Source: Zelopaecilomyces penicillatus
Taxonomy: Eukaryota; Ascomycota; Sordariomycetes; Hypocreales; Pseudodiploosporaceae
Assembly (NCBI GenBank): GCA_005765155.1
Contig: VCCP01000003.1
Coordinates: 3,038,001-3,102,000 of the forward strand
Direction of reading: 5' to 3'
DNA: 64,000 bases
Made by a program: the position numbers and the translations under genes. The notes beneath the pieces are model-generated. The model had not been told where the DNA came from. It made no database searches and worked only from the letters and a program-made list of their open reading frames with translations. How positions within the stretch are numbered: position 1 is the stretch's first letter; the number at the start of each line of letters is the position of its first letter. This document shows positions 1 through 11,737 of this stretch, one piece after another.

Positions 1-856
1 AGTGTTCTCCATGCGGGCAGATTCGGCGATTTCGGAAACGCGGGTTGTGCTGGGGGAAGTGATTATCCACAATGGGCTTATGCTATGCTTGATATAGTTC
101 AATTGATCGTCTGACGACTGGTTTGGTTACCATTATGTAGGAAGTATTCTAGGGTCGGTTGGTCTGGTCCCATGTGGTTACTTATTCATGCGGCCTGGGT
201 GGGTGTTTGGGGGAGTTTTTCTTATGGGCGAATATGAGACACGGAAACTATTGGTCGAGGAGACAATGTTTCGGTGCGACGTTGTGTGGATGTGGCTTAC
301 TCAAGGTAGGTAGGTGAGTTTGAAGAAGGAACAGGAAAAGGGCAAAAAAGGGCCGGGGTTTCATGATTAGAGGGAGGAGAGCCATTCATTTAGTGGGATG
401 CACACTGTGTGTTAATTTTCTCAAGGATAGGATATTATGGAATGGTTTGTTCATTGATGATAATGGATTGATTGGTTCTAAAAGGCGTATAGCCCAAGTC
501 TCGCATACAACCTAACAACAAAAACAACAACAGCAACAACAACAAGGGAAATTAGAACCTTATAATAAGGTAAGAGAGCGGCATGTTACAAACGATCTTT
601 GCTAACCTGAACTGCGGGCCATTCGTGATGCGAACAAAAGAGATGGTTTGCAACAACCAAGTGGGGATGTTTTTGTTTTTGACTTTTTAGCCGAGAGACA
701 AGGAGAGAAACATCCAACTCAGCAAAGTCTCTAACGATGACAGGATTAATGACAAGAGCAGAAAAGAGACACAAAAGGGGGGAACGGATACATAAAGAGC
801 ACACTTGACACAAATACTGACTGACTCGCACACAGACACCGCAACACAAGTATATG

Positions 857-871
857 CACACACACACACAC
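857..871. repeat. CA dinucleotide microsatellite
   Basis: About seven CA units followed by further imperfect CA-rich sequence. The short cysteine/valine-rich reading frames across it are artefacts of the repeat. Confidence 0.9.
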
Positions 872-1074
872 TCACAGCAAACACACAACAGGACGAGAAT
901 AAATGGGGAATGAGTGAAACAGACCTGCACAACCAAGATTCAATTCTGAGCAGAGAATAAACCCTCCATAAAATGCTCAAGCTGGAGCACAAACCTCCGT
1001 CAGCCAATGTGCAGCCAGCACTTCGTTTATCGCCATATGCAACAAATCGCTATGCAATGCGTCGTTTCAATGCG

Positions 1075-1095
1075 CTCTCTCTCTCTCTCTCTCTC
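1075..1095. repeat. CT dinucleotide microsatellite
   Basis: An uninterrupted 21-base CT run downstream of the kinesin stop codon. Confidence 0.9.
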
Positions 1096-1359
1096 GCCGT
1101 CGAAACTCCAAAACGCCATGCCTTGATCCCCTTTAACACATGACTCCCAACAATAAAAACAAAATGGGGGGAGAGAGAAAAAAATCCAACCACAACAACG
1201 AACACGCAAAAACACCAATGATGTCAATGCTTCCCCTTCTCTTTTTTTGCTCCAACAAATGCGGATGGCAGCAAAAGATCTTACAAAACAACAAGGAAAG
1301 AAACTCCCGCTCCAAGTTGCAGGGCATAGTAAAAAAACAAACAATTACATGCCCACAAT

Positions 1360-3632
1360 TTATGCCGTTGCCAGCAAGCCCTGGTATGCTCGGTCTACTG
1401 CCCGTCCGCCCATTCCAGGCACGGCCCGGAGTTGTGTCAGGCTTTCGATTTCTCCGCCGTCTGCGTCCGCGAGCTCCAGGTAATCTACGAGATCTTGGGC
1501 CTTCTTCGCTCCGAATCCCACCAAGCCCCTGATCTGAGTCACATCGCGTGAGTTGACCACACCCAGCAGCCGTAGCGTGAATGGAGACGCAGCTCTGTCC
1601 TCGTCTGAAAAGATAGTCTGAACCGCAGCAGAAGACTTGTTCTTGGACTTGGGAGGCTTGCTCTTGACGGGTGTGTATGCATAAGGTTCTCCCTCTACGT
1701 CAGCTTCGGCGTCATGATATACGCTCTCCTCATCTTCCGTCACCGTCTTGCGCTTCTTTCTGCGATCCTTCTTCTTGTCTCGAGGTGTTCGAGCATGGTC
1801 ACTTCGCAGGGGCGAAAATGCTCCCGATTCTTGCAGCCGAGCCCGCAGCCGCTCAATCTTTTTGAGCAATTTGGCTTGGCCTGGGAAGTAAGGAAGGGCT
1901 GACTCATATGCCTTCAAGGCTGCTGCATCATCGCCCTTTTCTTTATGTTGCCTGGCGGCAAGCAGGAATCGCAAGCCATCCGACTTGGCATCGTCTCGCC
2001 ATTCCTCATTCTCAATCCGACGCTCTAGAGCCTCCAGGCGTTTCTGAACCGAGTCGCTCATCTCTGGCTGGTCCGGAAGAACCTTGATTGGTGACGTCGA
2101 TTTCTCGGCGGCAGTCCTGGCGGCTAAAATTTCACTGACTTTCTTCTCCACCATGGCTTCGATATCGGCCGCTGAAACAGTGACAGATTGTTGCACCGCC
2201 TTGGATAACGGCGTCTGGTACGGATGGGTTCCGGGTCGTGCTAGTTTGCTTGGCCTAGAAACAGGCTCGTGATCCGAAGGTCGCTTGTTCGATAACGAAG
2301 TTCGCGCCAGACCGGAGTTGGCAGCAGGGCGAGCAATGGCTGTTGGCTTAGCCTTATCAGTGTATACGCTAAATGCCTTGACAGGTTTAGCCACCTCGAC
2401 AGCCTTCTCGACAGCCTTGGCCGCCACATTGCCAGAGTGGACGTTGTGCGCGCTGAGGGCGTGAGCCAAAGGGCGCAGCGGCTGTCGTTGGCCTCCCAAT
2501 CCACCGGGGTTGGAGTTCGTTCTAGGAACTTGTTTGAAAACAACCTCGTTTTCGATTTCGCGAACCTCGATTCGCTTGGCCCTCGAGCTGACGTTTAGAC
2601 TGCTTAGTGTATCCAGATGATAACTTCGGAGCGGTGCGAGATTCAAAATCATGACGGTTATGCCATTATTCTGGCCCAGCGATAGAATACGGGTCATTTT
2701 CGACTCTCGGTAAGGTATTCTTTTGTCTCCCCGAGAAATGGCATCGATGCACTGACTGAGCACAAAAAGACTCTTGTTTATGGCCGCCGATTCAACCAGT
2801 CTTTCCTTGCCATTGTCTGTTCGCCGGTTATCTTCCGAGCCGGCAAGATCGATGGCGGATGCAGTGCTTTCTCGCACCATGTTACCCGTTGTCTGTGTTA
2901 GTTTCACGCGAAGAATGGCGTGGCTGCGACTGCTATGTGCGTTGAGCTTGGTGGCAGCTGTCACCCGGTTGGTGTTGGCTTCAATGTACATTTTCTCAAA
3001 ATCTTTGAGGTCACCGCAAGCCCGCTCGGTGAGACCCACGACAACTGTCTTGCCATTGGCTTCCGCCCGAAGAGGTAGACCAGTTGCTGTGCGCTTCTCG
3101 AGCGGCTCGAGAAGATCATAGACTTTGTCGTTGTAGATTTCGTAGTACGACAGAGCCACCTCCACTGTTGTTTCTCCATCCGAGTCCTTCATGATCTTCT
3201 TCCCTCTACGGAAGACGCCGCTGAGGAGCCGAGGAATGACACCTCGGTCCGCCAGCTTGAGACCACCACGCATCGTGTGCGTCTTGCCCGTGCCCGTGAC
3301 GCCGTACGCGAAGATTGTGACATCGAGACCCTGGAAAAGTGACTTAAGATATGGTGACACTGTTCAAGTTAACAAAGCCATCCAGCGACACGCGTCCGAC
3401 GCGGTAAAATAGCTTCCGCACCTTCTGTAGTAAACAAGGTTTCCTGGGAGGTCGACTGATCAAACACGGCATTGAAGGCAAAGGAGAACTCCTCGCCATC
3501 GTTCCTCGGGTTAGGAATCTTGACAATCGTAAACGGCTTGCCCTCCTCGACGGCATCGGCTCGAACAATAATGTCCCGGTCCAGCTCCTTTTCCAGGAGC
3601 GGACGTATCCTCGCAACGACGCGGACTGACAT
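1360..3632 (-). CDS. Kinesin-10 (Kid/KIF22-like) chromosome-associated motor
   Basis: Two exons, 3422..3632 and 1360..3359, joined over a 62-nt GT-AG intron, give 736 residues. The N-terminal motor domain (about 1-330) opens with a typical VRVVARIRPL strand. It carries the P-loop GVTGTGKT at about 90-97, switch I ending SSRSH at about 213-217 and switch II DLAGSEDNRRT from about 241, followed by the INKSLFVL helix. The SEDNRRT variant is characteristic of the kinesin-10 (Kid) class. A basic, low-complexity middle leads to a C-terminal segment (about 669-736) with two helix-hairpin-helix-like motifs (GLVGFGAKKAQ and AVPGMGGRA), as in vertebrate Kid, where the C-terminus binds DNA. The expected role is ATP-driven chromosome-arm movement on spindle microtubules. 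The start is the first ATG before the motor strand. It is head-to-head with AIM24. Confidence 0.9.
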
Positions 3633-4060
3633 TGTCGGCCAATTGGGCTCTGGGATGGGCGAGGAGAAGAAAGGAACTACCGCGAGGTCGACCGTAACGC
3701 GTGCTCGTTAGCTGTAACGGGATCACGATCCCCAATCACCGACACCCAGTGTACTGACGAACTCGTGGTTGACTGGCTGTTAGGTGCAATTTTGCTTCGC
3801 CTAGTGGTAGACCAGGGATGGTGGTCCGAGTGCTTGCAAGCCAAGCCCGATGCGTTGTCCCAGCAACGGCACGTGAGGTGACGTCGGGCCGGCAATGGGC
3901 CGATTCTGCCGTGCCGACTGCTAGGCTTTTCTGGTGTAGGCATATGGAAATTCGTCATTTAGGTAATGGTGGGAGACGACGAATTCGTGTAGCTCGCAAG
4001 AGCTCCATCACAAGACATCTTCGATCACAGATCAAAGAATCTAGATCACACAACCTCACG
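3633..4060. promoter_or_regulatory. Shared intergenic promoter, kinesin-10 / AIM24
   Basis: 428 bases between two divergent start codons, so both 5' untranslated regions and promoters must lie here. No individual factor site is confidently identified. Confidence 0.5.
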
Positions 4061-5366
4061 ATGCGAGGGCCCTCGCCACTTTTGCGAACGGCACGCACGC
4101 TGCGCCTTCAGCGCCCAACATCGTTTGTGTGCTGGCAATGTCGGACGATTCAAATCAGCGCAGTACCAAGCTCTAATGCACCAAAAGCTGGCGTGGGGGG
4201 TGCTTTCGGGGCCCCAATAGATGGCACCAGGGACATGGCTGGTATGGAAGAAACATCTGTTCATGAGTGAATAGCTAGCTGGGGATAAAAAAAGGCTGAC
4301 TATGACGTTTTCAAGATGCCCGCTTCGAAGTCCTCGGCTCGCCGTATTCGCTACTTTCCGTTTCCCTTTCTGCCTCACAAAAGCTCTACACGCGGCGGGG
4401 AACGCTTGTTGCTGTTGCAGGAAACCCCGAAAATGTATGTATGAGAGGAATAAAGTTATTGAAGGAGTTATAGATGGAATGAATGAGTGCTGACAATGCC
4501 TGAATCTGCAGGCACAATCAACGCTTTCGATTCTTAACCCATTGGGACGAGCACCGTTTGGAGTTCCATTTCTCTACCAGCGCATCACGGCCACCTCGCC
4601 GATTACCGCTCTCATCTCTACAAAGTCCCCGACGACATCCTTTGCTGTTCTCCATCTTGATGGAACAACTGACTGGATGGTGACACAGCGCAATGCTCTG
4701 CTGGCGTGGACGGGACATACAATGACGCCCTCCTCGCGAATCCAGAGAAGTCTTTCTCTCGCGCATTGGGGAAGTACACTCATGACAGGCCGTGGTTTGG
4801 CGGCTTTGTCTGCGCCGGGCCAAGTCTACCAGCTTACCTTGTCAGAAGGCGAGGACTTTGTCGCTCATCCGGGCAGTGTTGTCGCATACTCAATCTCTAG
4901 ACACTCGCCGTCCCCATTCCGATTCAAGAGCTCCAGTCTCTTGCTTCAGGTGCCGTCGCTCACCCCATGGATACCCGAGAGTCAGTTCATGACGAATTTG
5001 CGCAAGACCGAGGCCTACAAGTTCGCCGCGCGCGCGCTTTTCAGTCTGCGAACAGTGGCGCGGCGCACGATATGGGGCGACCGATTGTTTTTGCAGTTCA
5101 AGGGCCCTGCCACAATCCTCATGTCTAGCCGAGGTGTGCGTGTTACTGATTCGCTATCCAGCGAGCAGGTGAATGAAATTGCAGACTCTCCAGAGGGAGC
5201 TATGTCAAAGGCACTGGAGCTACCCAGTGAACCTTTGGCTGCTTCCAAGTCTTCCCAAAGTGTGGAACAGAACCAGAGTGGCAGTGCTTTCCACGTTGCC
5301 TCAGTCAAGCAAGATGGCAAAGTGGCGTTTGAAGACACGAAGGATCTCAAGGAGTTTGTGCGATGA
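4061..5366 (+). CDS. AIM24: Aim24 family mitochondrial inner-membrane protein
   Basis: Three exons, 4061..4241, 4316..4434 and 4512..5366, joined by introns of 74 and 77 nt, encode 384 residues, close to the size of yeast Aim24. The N-terminus is Arg/Leu/Thr-rich without acidic residues ([11 protein letters not shown]), consistent with a mitochondrial presequence. The body matches the Aim24 beta-sandwich family: [19 protein letters not shown] followed by [17 protein letters not shown], then [14 protein letters not shown] and [15 protein letters not shown]. In yeast, Aim24 sits in the mitochondrial inner membrane and supports MICOS and cristae organisation. The first intron interrupts an Asp codon (G|AT), and the predicted join restores the conserved reading. 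Its neighbour on the other strand is unrelated. Confidence 0.88.
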
Positions 5367-7333
5367 TTGACGCTGGCCGTGCAGCATGTCGACATGGGTG
5401 CAAATATAATAAGATTTGCAAATTAGCTACCTCGACTTACACACGTTCGTGAAGGGAGGAAGAGTGAAAGAGCGTGTGAATGGCATGGATGCATGTATTA
5501 CTATGAGAAAAGTACTTGGGCATAGAAGGGAAGGGGTTTCCCACAGGGTATCAAAATTTTATGTGTTTGTGTGGTCTCAATGCAAGCCCTACGATATGGA
5601 TTGTTGAAGGAAAGTATGTGTATGTGTGTGTGTGTGTGTGATGAACATTCGATTACAGGTTCTTTTTTTCCTGGTAAGATCATGAAGATGAGAGATCTGG
5701 AACAACAAGCAACGAATGATGAAGCGATGCTGCCTTAATGGCAACACACCAAATGATACCAATCACTCATTAGACTGCGTCACCCCCGCTCGGATGGAAG
5801 TTAGCGGGGGGAGCTGTTGTCAATTGTCTCCATTTAATGATGATTCTTGTCAGATTAATGTGAGACTCTGAGCGTGGCTCGTGCAGCAAATACAATTCCG
5901 GCTGCCAGCACCCCCAGCCTTCCGGATGCGTGGCAGCCTCGATACTTTCGGCTTTACTTTTGCTTTTTTTGTCAGATTCATTTGAACGGTTATTATTATC
6001 CTGTAAATAAATCGACAGAGACTAATAGTTGCGCACTTCTAATGAGCTTCTTCGCTGACAGGCCTCGGGCTATCGATTCGATTGTGGCCGTCATCTCATT
6101 CAATCAAACTTCGCATTCGCACTCATTCTCACCGCTTTCTGTTGTGCAGGTTTTCTCGCATCTATGCAGCGAGGCCGCAACTAACCAGACGCTAAATATC
6201 ATCCAGAGTTACATGCCGCGACCAAGAAAAAAAGGTTTCATGTGTTGTACAAAATGAAGACCAGTCGTTTTCCGCTTAGCCGACGTACGTTGCAATCGTT
6301 TACCCGAATAAGACGTGCGTTATTGGCTGTACAGCCTGGCAATCTTTTTTATGATATATGCGAATGCCATGGGGGGAGAATATGACACTTTTCCCCAACC
6401 TCTTCCGATCAAGTACACCTAGGTACTGTCGATCCTCATGGATCTGTGCATACAATTGCCTACGACATGCCTAACCCATGAAGGTAAGGGTGACGATACA
6501 TGGCGCCGGGTATTACTTCGTACAAGGGAGAGAACAGCCAGGGTAGCGCGATTGTGCGTGCGTGCGTGCGAGAGCGAATGAATAATTTAGCTGTGTGAAG
6601 AAGTAAGTGAATGTATAATTAAAGACTAATTATATATCTATTCATGACAGGGCTGTGTCTTGCAAGTTCTTAATGACCCTTTGGCTGTTCTACAAGTAAA
6701 ATGGTGAGCAACTGACCTTGGCTCTGACATCAGATCAGGCAGACCAGCTCACGACGCCAACGAAGTCTCTATTACCTGTCTATTCAGCGTCAGCATCTGG
6801 ATCTTGCGGCCGCTAGACGATAAAACGTGCATGCAGACAGTAATTATTACTGTTCAAGCCTCATCCATGCCACACAGTACGGAATACACACGCGGCAGTG
6901 GCAGGTCTCACTCTGGCCCGGTCAACATCGATTAGCATCTCTAGTGCGCTTCCAACCAGTTTGGCCTTAGCTGGCTGTTGTCTGTACATGTTGCAATACC
7001 ATCTCATGATCCATCTTCTGCAATTGACCCCTCCTCACTTCACCGCTCTCACTGTTGTCTTTTGGTCGTTGCCAACCTCTTCCCCAAAACCCCCAACATT
7101 CATTCCCCTCACTGGACGCGATCGCTCTCATATGGGATGTGGTGTGGTGTGGAGTGAACACCTACACGCAAACACACACACACAAGAGCCTGGGAGATAG
7201 AAGGCCGAAAGAAGAGCGACTGCCAGGAAAGTGAGGGACCAGTCGTGAGGGTTGAGCGATATTATTACCTATTATAAAGGTCCGTTAAATCAAGTGAAGG
7301 GGGAAACAGGAGGAAAACAACAAATTCACAATC
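5367..7333. other. Long non-coding interval upstream of the MFS transporter
   Basis: Nearly 2 kb without a supportable gene. Short open frames (for example 5874-6257) lack recognisable domains and good starts. It contains a TG microsatellite (5623-5640), a palindromic GTACACCTAGGTAC-like segment near 6413-6426 and an AC run (7172-7184) in the likely leader of the transporter gene. Confidence 0.5.
5623..5640. repeat. TG dinucleotide microsatellite
   Basis: Nine TG units downstream of AIM24. Confidence 0.9.
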
Positions 7334-8984
7334 ATGGACGAAAAGACCAATGTCGAGCCCTATTCAGCAGAGCAGCTGCGGCCATCTTCACCCAAGTCCT
7401 CAACCTCATCTCTCCGCACGTCTCTCAACTTCAAGGCCGTCGAGGCTGACCTAGAAAATGGCACACCATCACCACCATCACCACTGCCGCTTACTGATAC
7501 CCAACCGGAGGCTATCCCAGCAGCAGTCGCAGCACCGCCTTCGGATTTCCCAGATGGAGGAACAGAAGCTTGGCTTGTTGCCTTTGGTGGCTGGTGTGGC
7601 CTTTTCTGCACCTTTGGCCTGATCAATTGCGTGGGCATATTCCAGAGATACTACTTGAACGGGCCTCTGAGTCACTACTCACCCTCGACTGTTAGCTGGA
7701 TTCCATCGGTTCAGGTCTTCTTTATGATATTTTCGGGTACTGTTGTAAGTAGTTCTGATCCCAATGGGTAAATTTTCTGGTTCTACATTCCCTGGGTCTG
7801 TAGGAGAATCCCGTTGAATCAAGTCTCGAACTAACGTGAAACCTCCCTTGCGTGTTTTTCAATATAGTTTGGACGTTTGTTTGACAACTACGGCCCGCGG
7901 TGGATCCTCTGGGGCGGTTCCATCACATACATTTTCGGTCTCATGATGACATCTCTCTCCACCAAGTACTATCAGATCTTTCTATCACAGGCCATCGTCG
8001 GCTCCATCGGCTCGAGCGCCGTCTTCAACTGCTGCATGTCCTCCCTCGTCACATGGTTCTTTAAGCGGCGGGCTGCAGCCTTTGGTATCATGGCCTCTGG
8101 CTCGTCGCTCGGTGGCGTTGTGCTGCCTATTATGATGACGAAACTGATTGACCACATTGGGTTCCCCTGGATGATGCGCACTATGGCTTTCATCTTCCTC
8201 TTCCTGCTGGTTATTACGTGCTTGACAGTCAAGTCGAGATTGCCGCCGCAGCCTCGGCCCTTTCACGTAATGGAGTATGCCACCCATTTGAGGGAGATTC
8301 CTATGGCTGTCATGACGGCAGGATTCTTCTTCTTCATGTGGGGGATGTTTCTGCCCTTTACCTACGTTCTGCTGCAGGCTGAAGCTGCAGGCATGTCGGC
8401 AAAATTGATTCCATACTTGCTGCCTATTCTCAATGCCGTAAGGTAGGTCGACACCCACTTACTCCGGCACAGCTTTCTTGCTATTCCTTTTGTTACTTTA
8501 AACTATCAAGACAGCTCATATGAAAGCTCAAGATACTAATCAGGTTTCTGTATATAGCATATTTGGACGTATTCTACCTGGCATTGCTGCCGACAAGCTT
8601 GGCCGCTTCAATATCATGATCACCATCATGTTCATCTCATCCCTCTTCTGTTTTGCCGTCTGGATACCTGTAAAGACCACAGCAGGTATCATAGTCTTCG
8701 TCGTTATATTTGGCTTCTCCTCTGGTGCCTTTGTCTCTCTCGGGCCGACACTGGTGGCCCAGATCTCTGACATCCGTCAGATCGGCACACGTGTCGGCAC
8801 CGCCTACGCAATCCAGTCCCTCGGTGGACTAACTGGCAGCCCTATTGCCGGTGCTATTGTCTCATCCCAGAACGGCGACTACCTGGGTCTGCAGCTCTTC
8901 TGCGGTTGCTCCATGATGTTGGGCTGCATTTGTATTTTTGCAACGAGGATCATCCTTGCTGGCCCGAAATGGGCCAAGGTGTAA
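7334..8984 (+). CDS. MFS transporter, monocarboxylate (Mch)-type
   Basis: Three exons, 7334..7744, 7868..8442 and 8558..8984, with introns of 123 and 115 nt, encode 470 residues. A Ser/Pro-rich cytosolic N-terminus of about 75 residues precedes [15 protein letters not shown], the PDGG..AW signature at the first membrane helix of monocarboxylate-porter (MCT/Mch) family members. The usual twelve hydrophobic helices follow, with the loop motif [14 protein letters not shown] after helix 2 and the second-half counterpart [15 protein letters not shown] after helix 7. Fungal relatives include Mch transporters, among them the riboflavin carrier Mch5. The substrate here cannot be read from sequence. 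The second intron splits a Ser codon. It converges on the phosphoesterase gene, with about 400 nt between the two stops. Confidence 0.88.
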
Positions 8985-9391
8985 CCTGTCGGACAAATAT
9001 AAATAAAAGGGGAAAAAGGCTCCCAAAGTGTGGTTGAGAATCTTTTTTTTCTCGACATCTTTTATGCATAGCTATTGCGAAGATGGTGAAACCAAGCGAA
9101 ACGGCGTTTATGTATCATTGCATTGTAATGTTATAATTACGAGTCTAATGAGCTAGACTGACATAAGATTGTTACCTGATCCGATCATTCGGACTGGCAA
9201 AGTTAGGGTGGAAGGGCGTTATGTGTTAATACAATATCAAGTCTACAACATATAGCATTGAAACTGAATAGGTTGATGAGTATATTTTGAGTATTTGAGT
9301 TTAGTGTAAACATCGTTGAATAAATAAACATGCTTCATAAATCATCATGACATATCCTGAGGTTGAAATTTTGCAATTTCTGCATGTGATT
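8985..9391. other. Convergent intergenic region, no gene seen
   Basis: AT-rich 3' flanks of the transporter and phosphoesterase genes. Nothing further is identifiable. Confidence 0.5.
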
Positions 9392-10324
9392 TCACATCAC
9401 CACACGAACTGGGTCTCGTCTTACATCCTCACCAAGGCCGCCAACAATTGCCGGGTTGACAAGAAGACACTGCGACGCTGTTGGTGTCCGTATCCACGAT
9501 TGAACAAATTCGTACAATACCCTGAGGAGGTTGCCAACACCCCCTCCCGCCACCACCACTCGCTCATACGCATTCTGAAGGCCGTCAAACTGCAGCCATT
9601 CCTTTCCATAACCTTCATGTACGTGCCCAAACACATGAAGCGCAGGGCGAGTGCGCCAAAGAGTACGCAGCAGGTGAACGCATCCAATGTGGATCAAGTC
9701 CAGATGTCCTCGTGGAGGCGCATGAGTGACGAGGATATCGACATTGTCTGGCACAAGTTCAGACCAGACGTCGTCCTTTCGAGGGTACTGGAAGGCCCAG
9801 TTGCCGTGCTGAGGAGAGAGGGGGCTGCCATAGACGCGTAGACGACGGCCATTTGCGCAAGTGAGAGTGACGCTAGAATTCTCGAGATAGGTGATATCGC
9901 CCCAGTCCAGTTGTGCAGGATCAGTAGACAACTTGCCCTGCCGTTTATGACGAGAGATATTCCACGACCTATCCAGGATGCAGTCATGGTTTCCCGCAAC
10001 CACAATCTTGTGCTGGAACGGCTGGTTGCTAAGCCATGTCAGGGCAGCCTGGACTTCTTCAAAGGAGCCAGACTGCGTCAGATCACCTGCATGGATCAGA
10101 ATATCCCCAGACGGTAAATGCGGCTGGGCGTTGTGTGTATCGGACACACACACGACAGCGACGGCATTGATATTGGAAACAAGATTGTCTGGCAAGACAA
10201 CCCGACGCCAGGAGTAGAGCTTACACGCAAGAAACACACACGGTGCTTCGAGAAAGTTGTCGAATTGGCTCCGTTTCGGCCGGTGCAGCAGTTGGCCAAG
10301 GCCAAAGGACCGTCGTCGGAACAT
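9392..10324 (-). CDS. Calcineurin-like metallophosphoesterase (MPPED-like)
   Basis: A single-exon gene of 310 residues. All the metal-binding blocks of the calcineurin-like phosphoesterase fold appear in order: SDTH (D62, H64), GDL (D81), GNHD (111-114), THAPPRGH (H201) and GHVH (233-236). This arrangement fits the small MPPED1/MPPED2 (UPF0046) type, which binds two divalent metals and hydrolyses phosphodiesters or phosphomonoesters. Its natural substrate is unknown. The 55 residues before the first metal strand are basic and moderately hydrophobic and may be a membrane-proximal or targeting segment. The start is the only ATG upstream of the domain in this frame. It lies head-to-head with the GNAT gene. 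Confidence 0.88.
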   Translation of the reverse strand: MFRRRSFGLGQLLHRPKRSQFDNFLEAPCVFLACKLYSWRRVVLPDNLVSNINAVAVVCVSDTHNAQPHLPSGDILIHAGDLTQSGSFEEVQAALTWLSNQPFQHKIVVAGNHDCILDRSWNISRHKRQGKLSTDPAQLDWGDITYLENSSVTLTCANGRRLRVYGSPLSPQHGNWAFQYPRKDDVWSELVPDNVDILVTHAPPRGHLDLIHIGCVHLLRTLWRTRPALHVFGHVHEGYGKEWLQFDGLQNAYERVVVAGGGVGNLLRVLYEFVQSWIRTPTASQCLLVNPAIVGGLGEDVRRDPVRVVM

Positions 10325-10898
10325 GAAGCAGCAAGGGGGAAAATAGTGTCACCTTGCCATCTAGAATTGATGAAGGGGAGGCTTGGAGACTGTGTGTTGT
10401 AGGCGGCTAGATTGGGTTGGTGATGGATTTGGGTTGTCTTGTGGTGCCTTTGGGGAAGATTTCGCCATTTAATTGCTTTTGTCCTAGGAATGTGAGAAAC
10501 GTGGCTGCCTGGGCTGAGAACATGATGAAGCCAACAGTAACAGTGTGCGCTTTACTACCTTTGGAGAAACGAGTGGCCAAGTATTTGCCAATAAGAAAGA
10601 GAATTGTATGAATAAGTGTCGAGATTGAAAATATTGCTGTTGACTTTTACAAAAATGGGTGTGAACCCAAAGTGGTATCGACGGGCATCGGCCATGATTT
10701 CGGCCTGTGAGTCAATCCAAAAGACCAGCTAATGCAGTCCGTATCCCGGGCAGGACAGATGGCAAATCCAAGTGATGACTTCACTTCTCTCGCTACTGCA
10801 AGGGTTTCAATCCTCTATTTTGTCGTCTCCTGTATCATAAACTATCCTACACATCATTAGACTCTGTGTCTCTCTCTCGTAGTACCTCATCTCCAGCA
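10325..10898. promoter_or_regulatory. Divergent intergenic region, phosphoesterase / GNAT gene
   Basis: 574 bases between divergent starts, holding both promoters. No specific sites are identified. Confidence 0.4.
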
Positions 10899-11543
10899 AT
10901 GTCGAACAACGTGCGGCTACGAGTCGCCACAACAGACGACGTCTCCGACATGGCAGACATCATGATGGATGCTTTCCGCGACACTATCCTAAGCAAAAAG
11001 AGTTTCCCTGAATCCGATCCCGCAACGCGCCAGCACCACGTCTCGTGGATCGAGAACAACCTCAAAGACCCATCATCACACCTCATCGTCGCCCAAGATG
11101 CCTCCTCATCACCCGCCCGCATCGCCGCATGGGCTCGCTGGGTCCGCCGAGAACCCGCGCACCCACTCGGGCCCCGGCTCGTCTTCACGCCCGATCTCTA
11201 TCCCGCGAGCGGCGATGGAGCTTTCGCCGCGCGCTTCTACCAGGCCAACTACGACGCTACACGACGCATCGTCGGCGACAGAGTGCACTGGTTCTTGTCT
11301 ATCATTGTGGTAAGTCCGGACCTTCAGCGCCGCGGCTTCGGGTCAGCGTTGATGAGGTTCGGGGTGGAAAAGGCGGATGAAGAGTGTCTTCCGGCCTATG
11401 TCAATGGGTCGCCTGAGGGCAAGGCGCTGTATGAGGCTTATGGGTTTCGCACTGTGGAATCATCTACATTGGAAGAGCATTTTGTAGGCTATCATATGTT
11501 GAGGGATGCAGTTTCCAAAGGTGTCCATGAGACATCATCATAG
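10899..11543 (+). CDS. GNAT-family N-acetyltransferase
   Basis: A single exon of 214 residues. The start is the ATG that begins MSNNVRLR; the frame extends upstream only through non-ATG codons. RLRVATTDDVSDMADIMMDAF is the typical first strand and helix of GNAT proteins. The segment SIIVVSPDLQRRGFGSALM (about 131-149) holds beta-4 and the acetyl-CoA pyrophosphate loop, Q-R-R-G-F-G. EAYGFRTVES marks the last strand pair. The family transfers acetyl from acetyl-CoA to amines; the acceptor here is unknown. Many fungal paralogues of this kind are cytosolic small-molecule acetyltransferases. Nothing in the neighbourhood suggests a substrate. Confidence 0.85.
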   Translation: MSNNVRLRVATTDDVSDMADIMMDAFRDTILSKKSFPESDPATRQHHVSWIENNLKDPSSHLIVAQDASSSPARIAAWARWVRREPAHPLGPRLVFTPDLYPASGDGAFAARFYQANYDATRRIVGDRVHWFLSIIVVSPDLQRRGFGSALMRFGVEKADEECLPAYVNGSPEGKALYEAYGFRTVESSTLEEHFVGYHMLRDAVSKGVHETSS

Positions 11544-11737
11544 CTAGTAATTTGTGGAATTGTTGGAGTTCACATAGTACCAATCATCAAGGGAGGGTCA
11601 ACTCATTCAAGGGTTATACATATGATGAAGAAGAATATCGATGTTTAGCTACAAACTCATAGACCTCTCAGACATTAATGCAGAACCCATATTAGACTTC
11701 TTTAGATCTCGCGTCTGCTTCACAATGCTCCTCAAAC

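Larger units (their letters stand above)
1..1359. other. Left-edge non-coding stretch with microsatellites
   Basis: No gene can be supported here. Reading frames 1 and 2 on the plus strand stay open from base 1 for about 35 codons and could be the tail of a gene lying off the left edge, but nothing in them is recognisable. The rest is low-complexity: a CAA-rich patch near 510-547, a CA run and a CT run. The segment from about 1100 to 1359 is probably the 3' untranslated region of the kinesin gene. Confidence 0.5.

Noticed and set aside
586..1344. Several minus-strand frames of 100-116 codons, Cys/Val/Ser-rich
   Set aside because: They read through CA and CT microsatellites, have biased composition and contain no domain.
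5874..6257. 127-codon plus-strand frame
   Set aside because: It has no ATG at its start, no domain and low-complexity composition, and lies in an AT-rich intergenic region.
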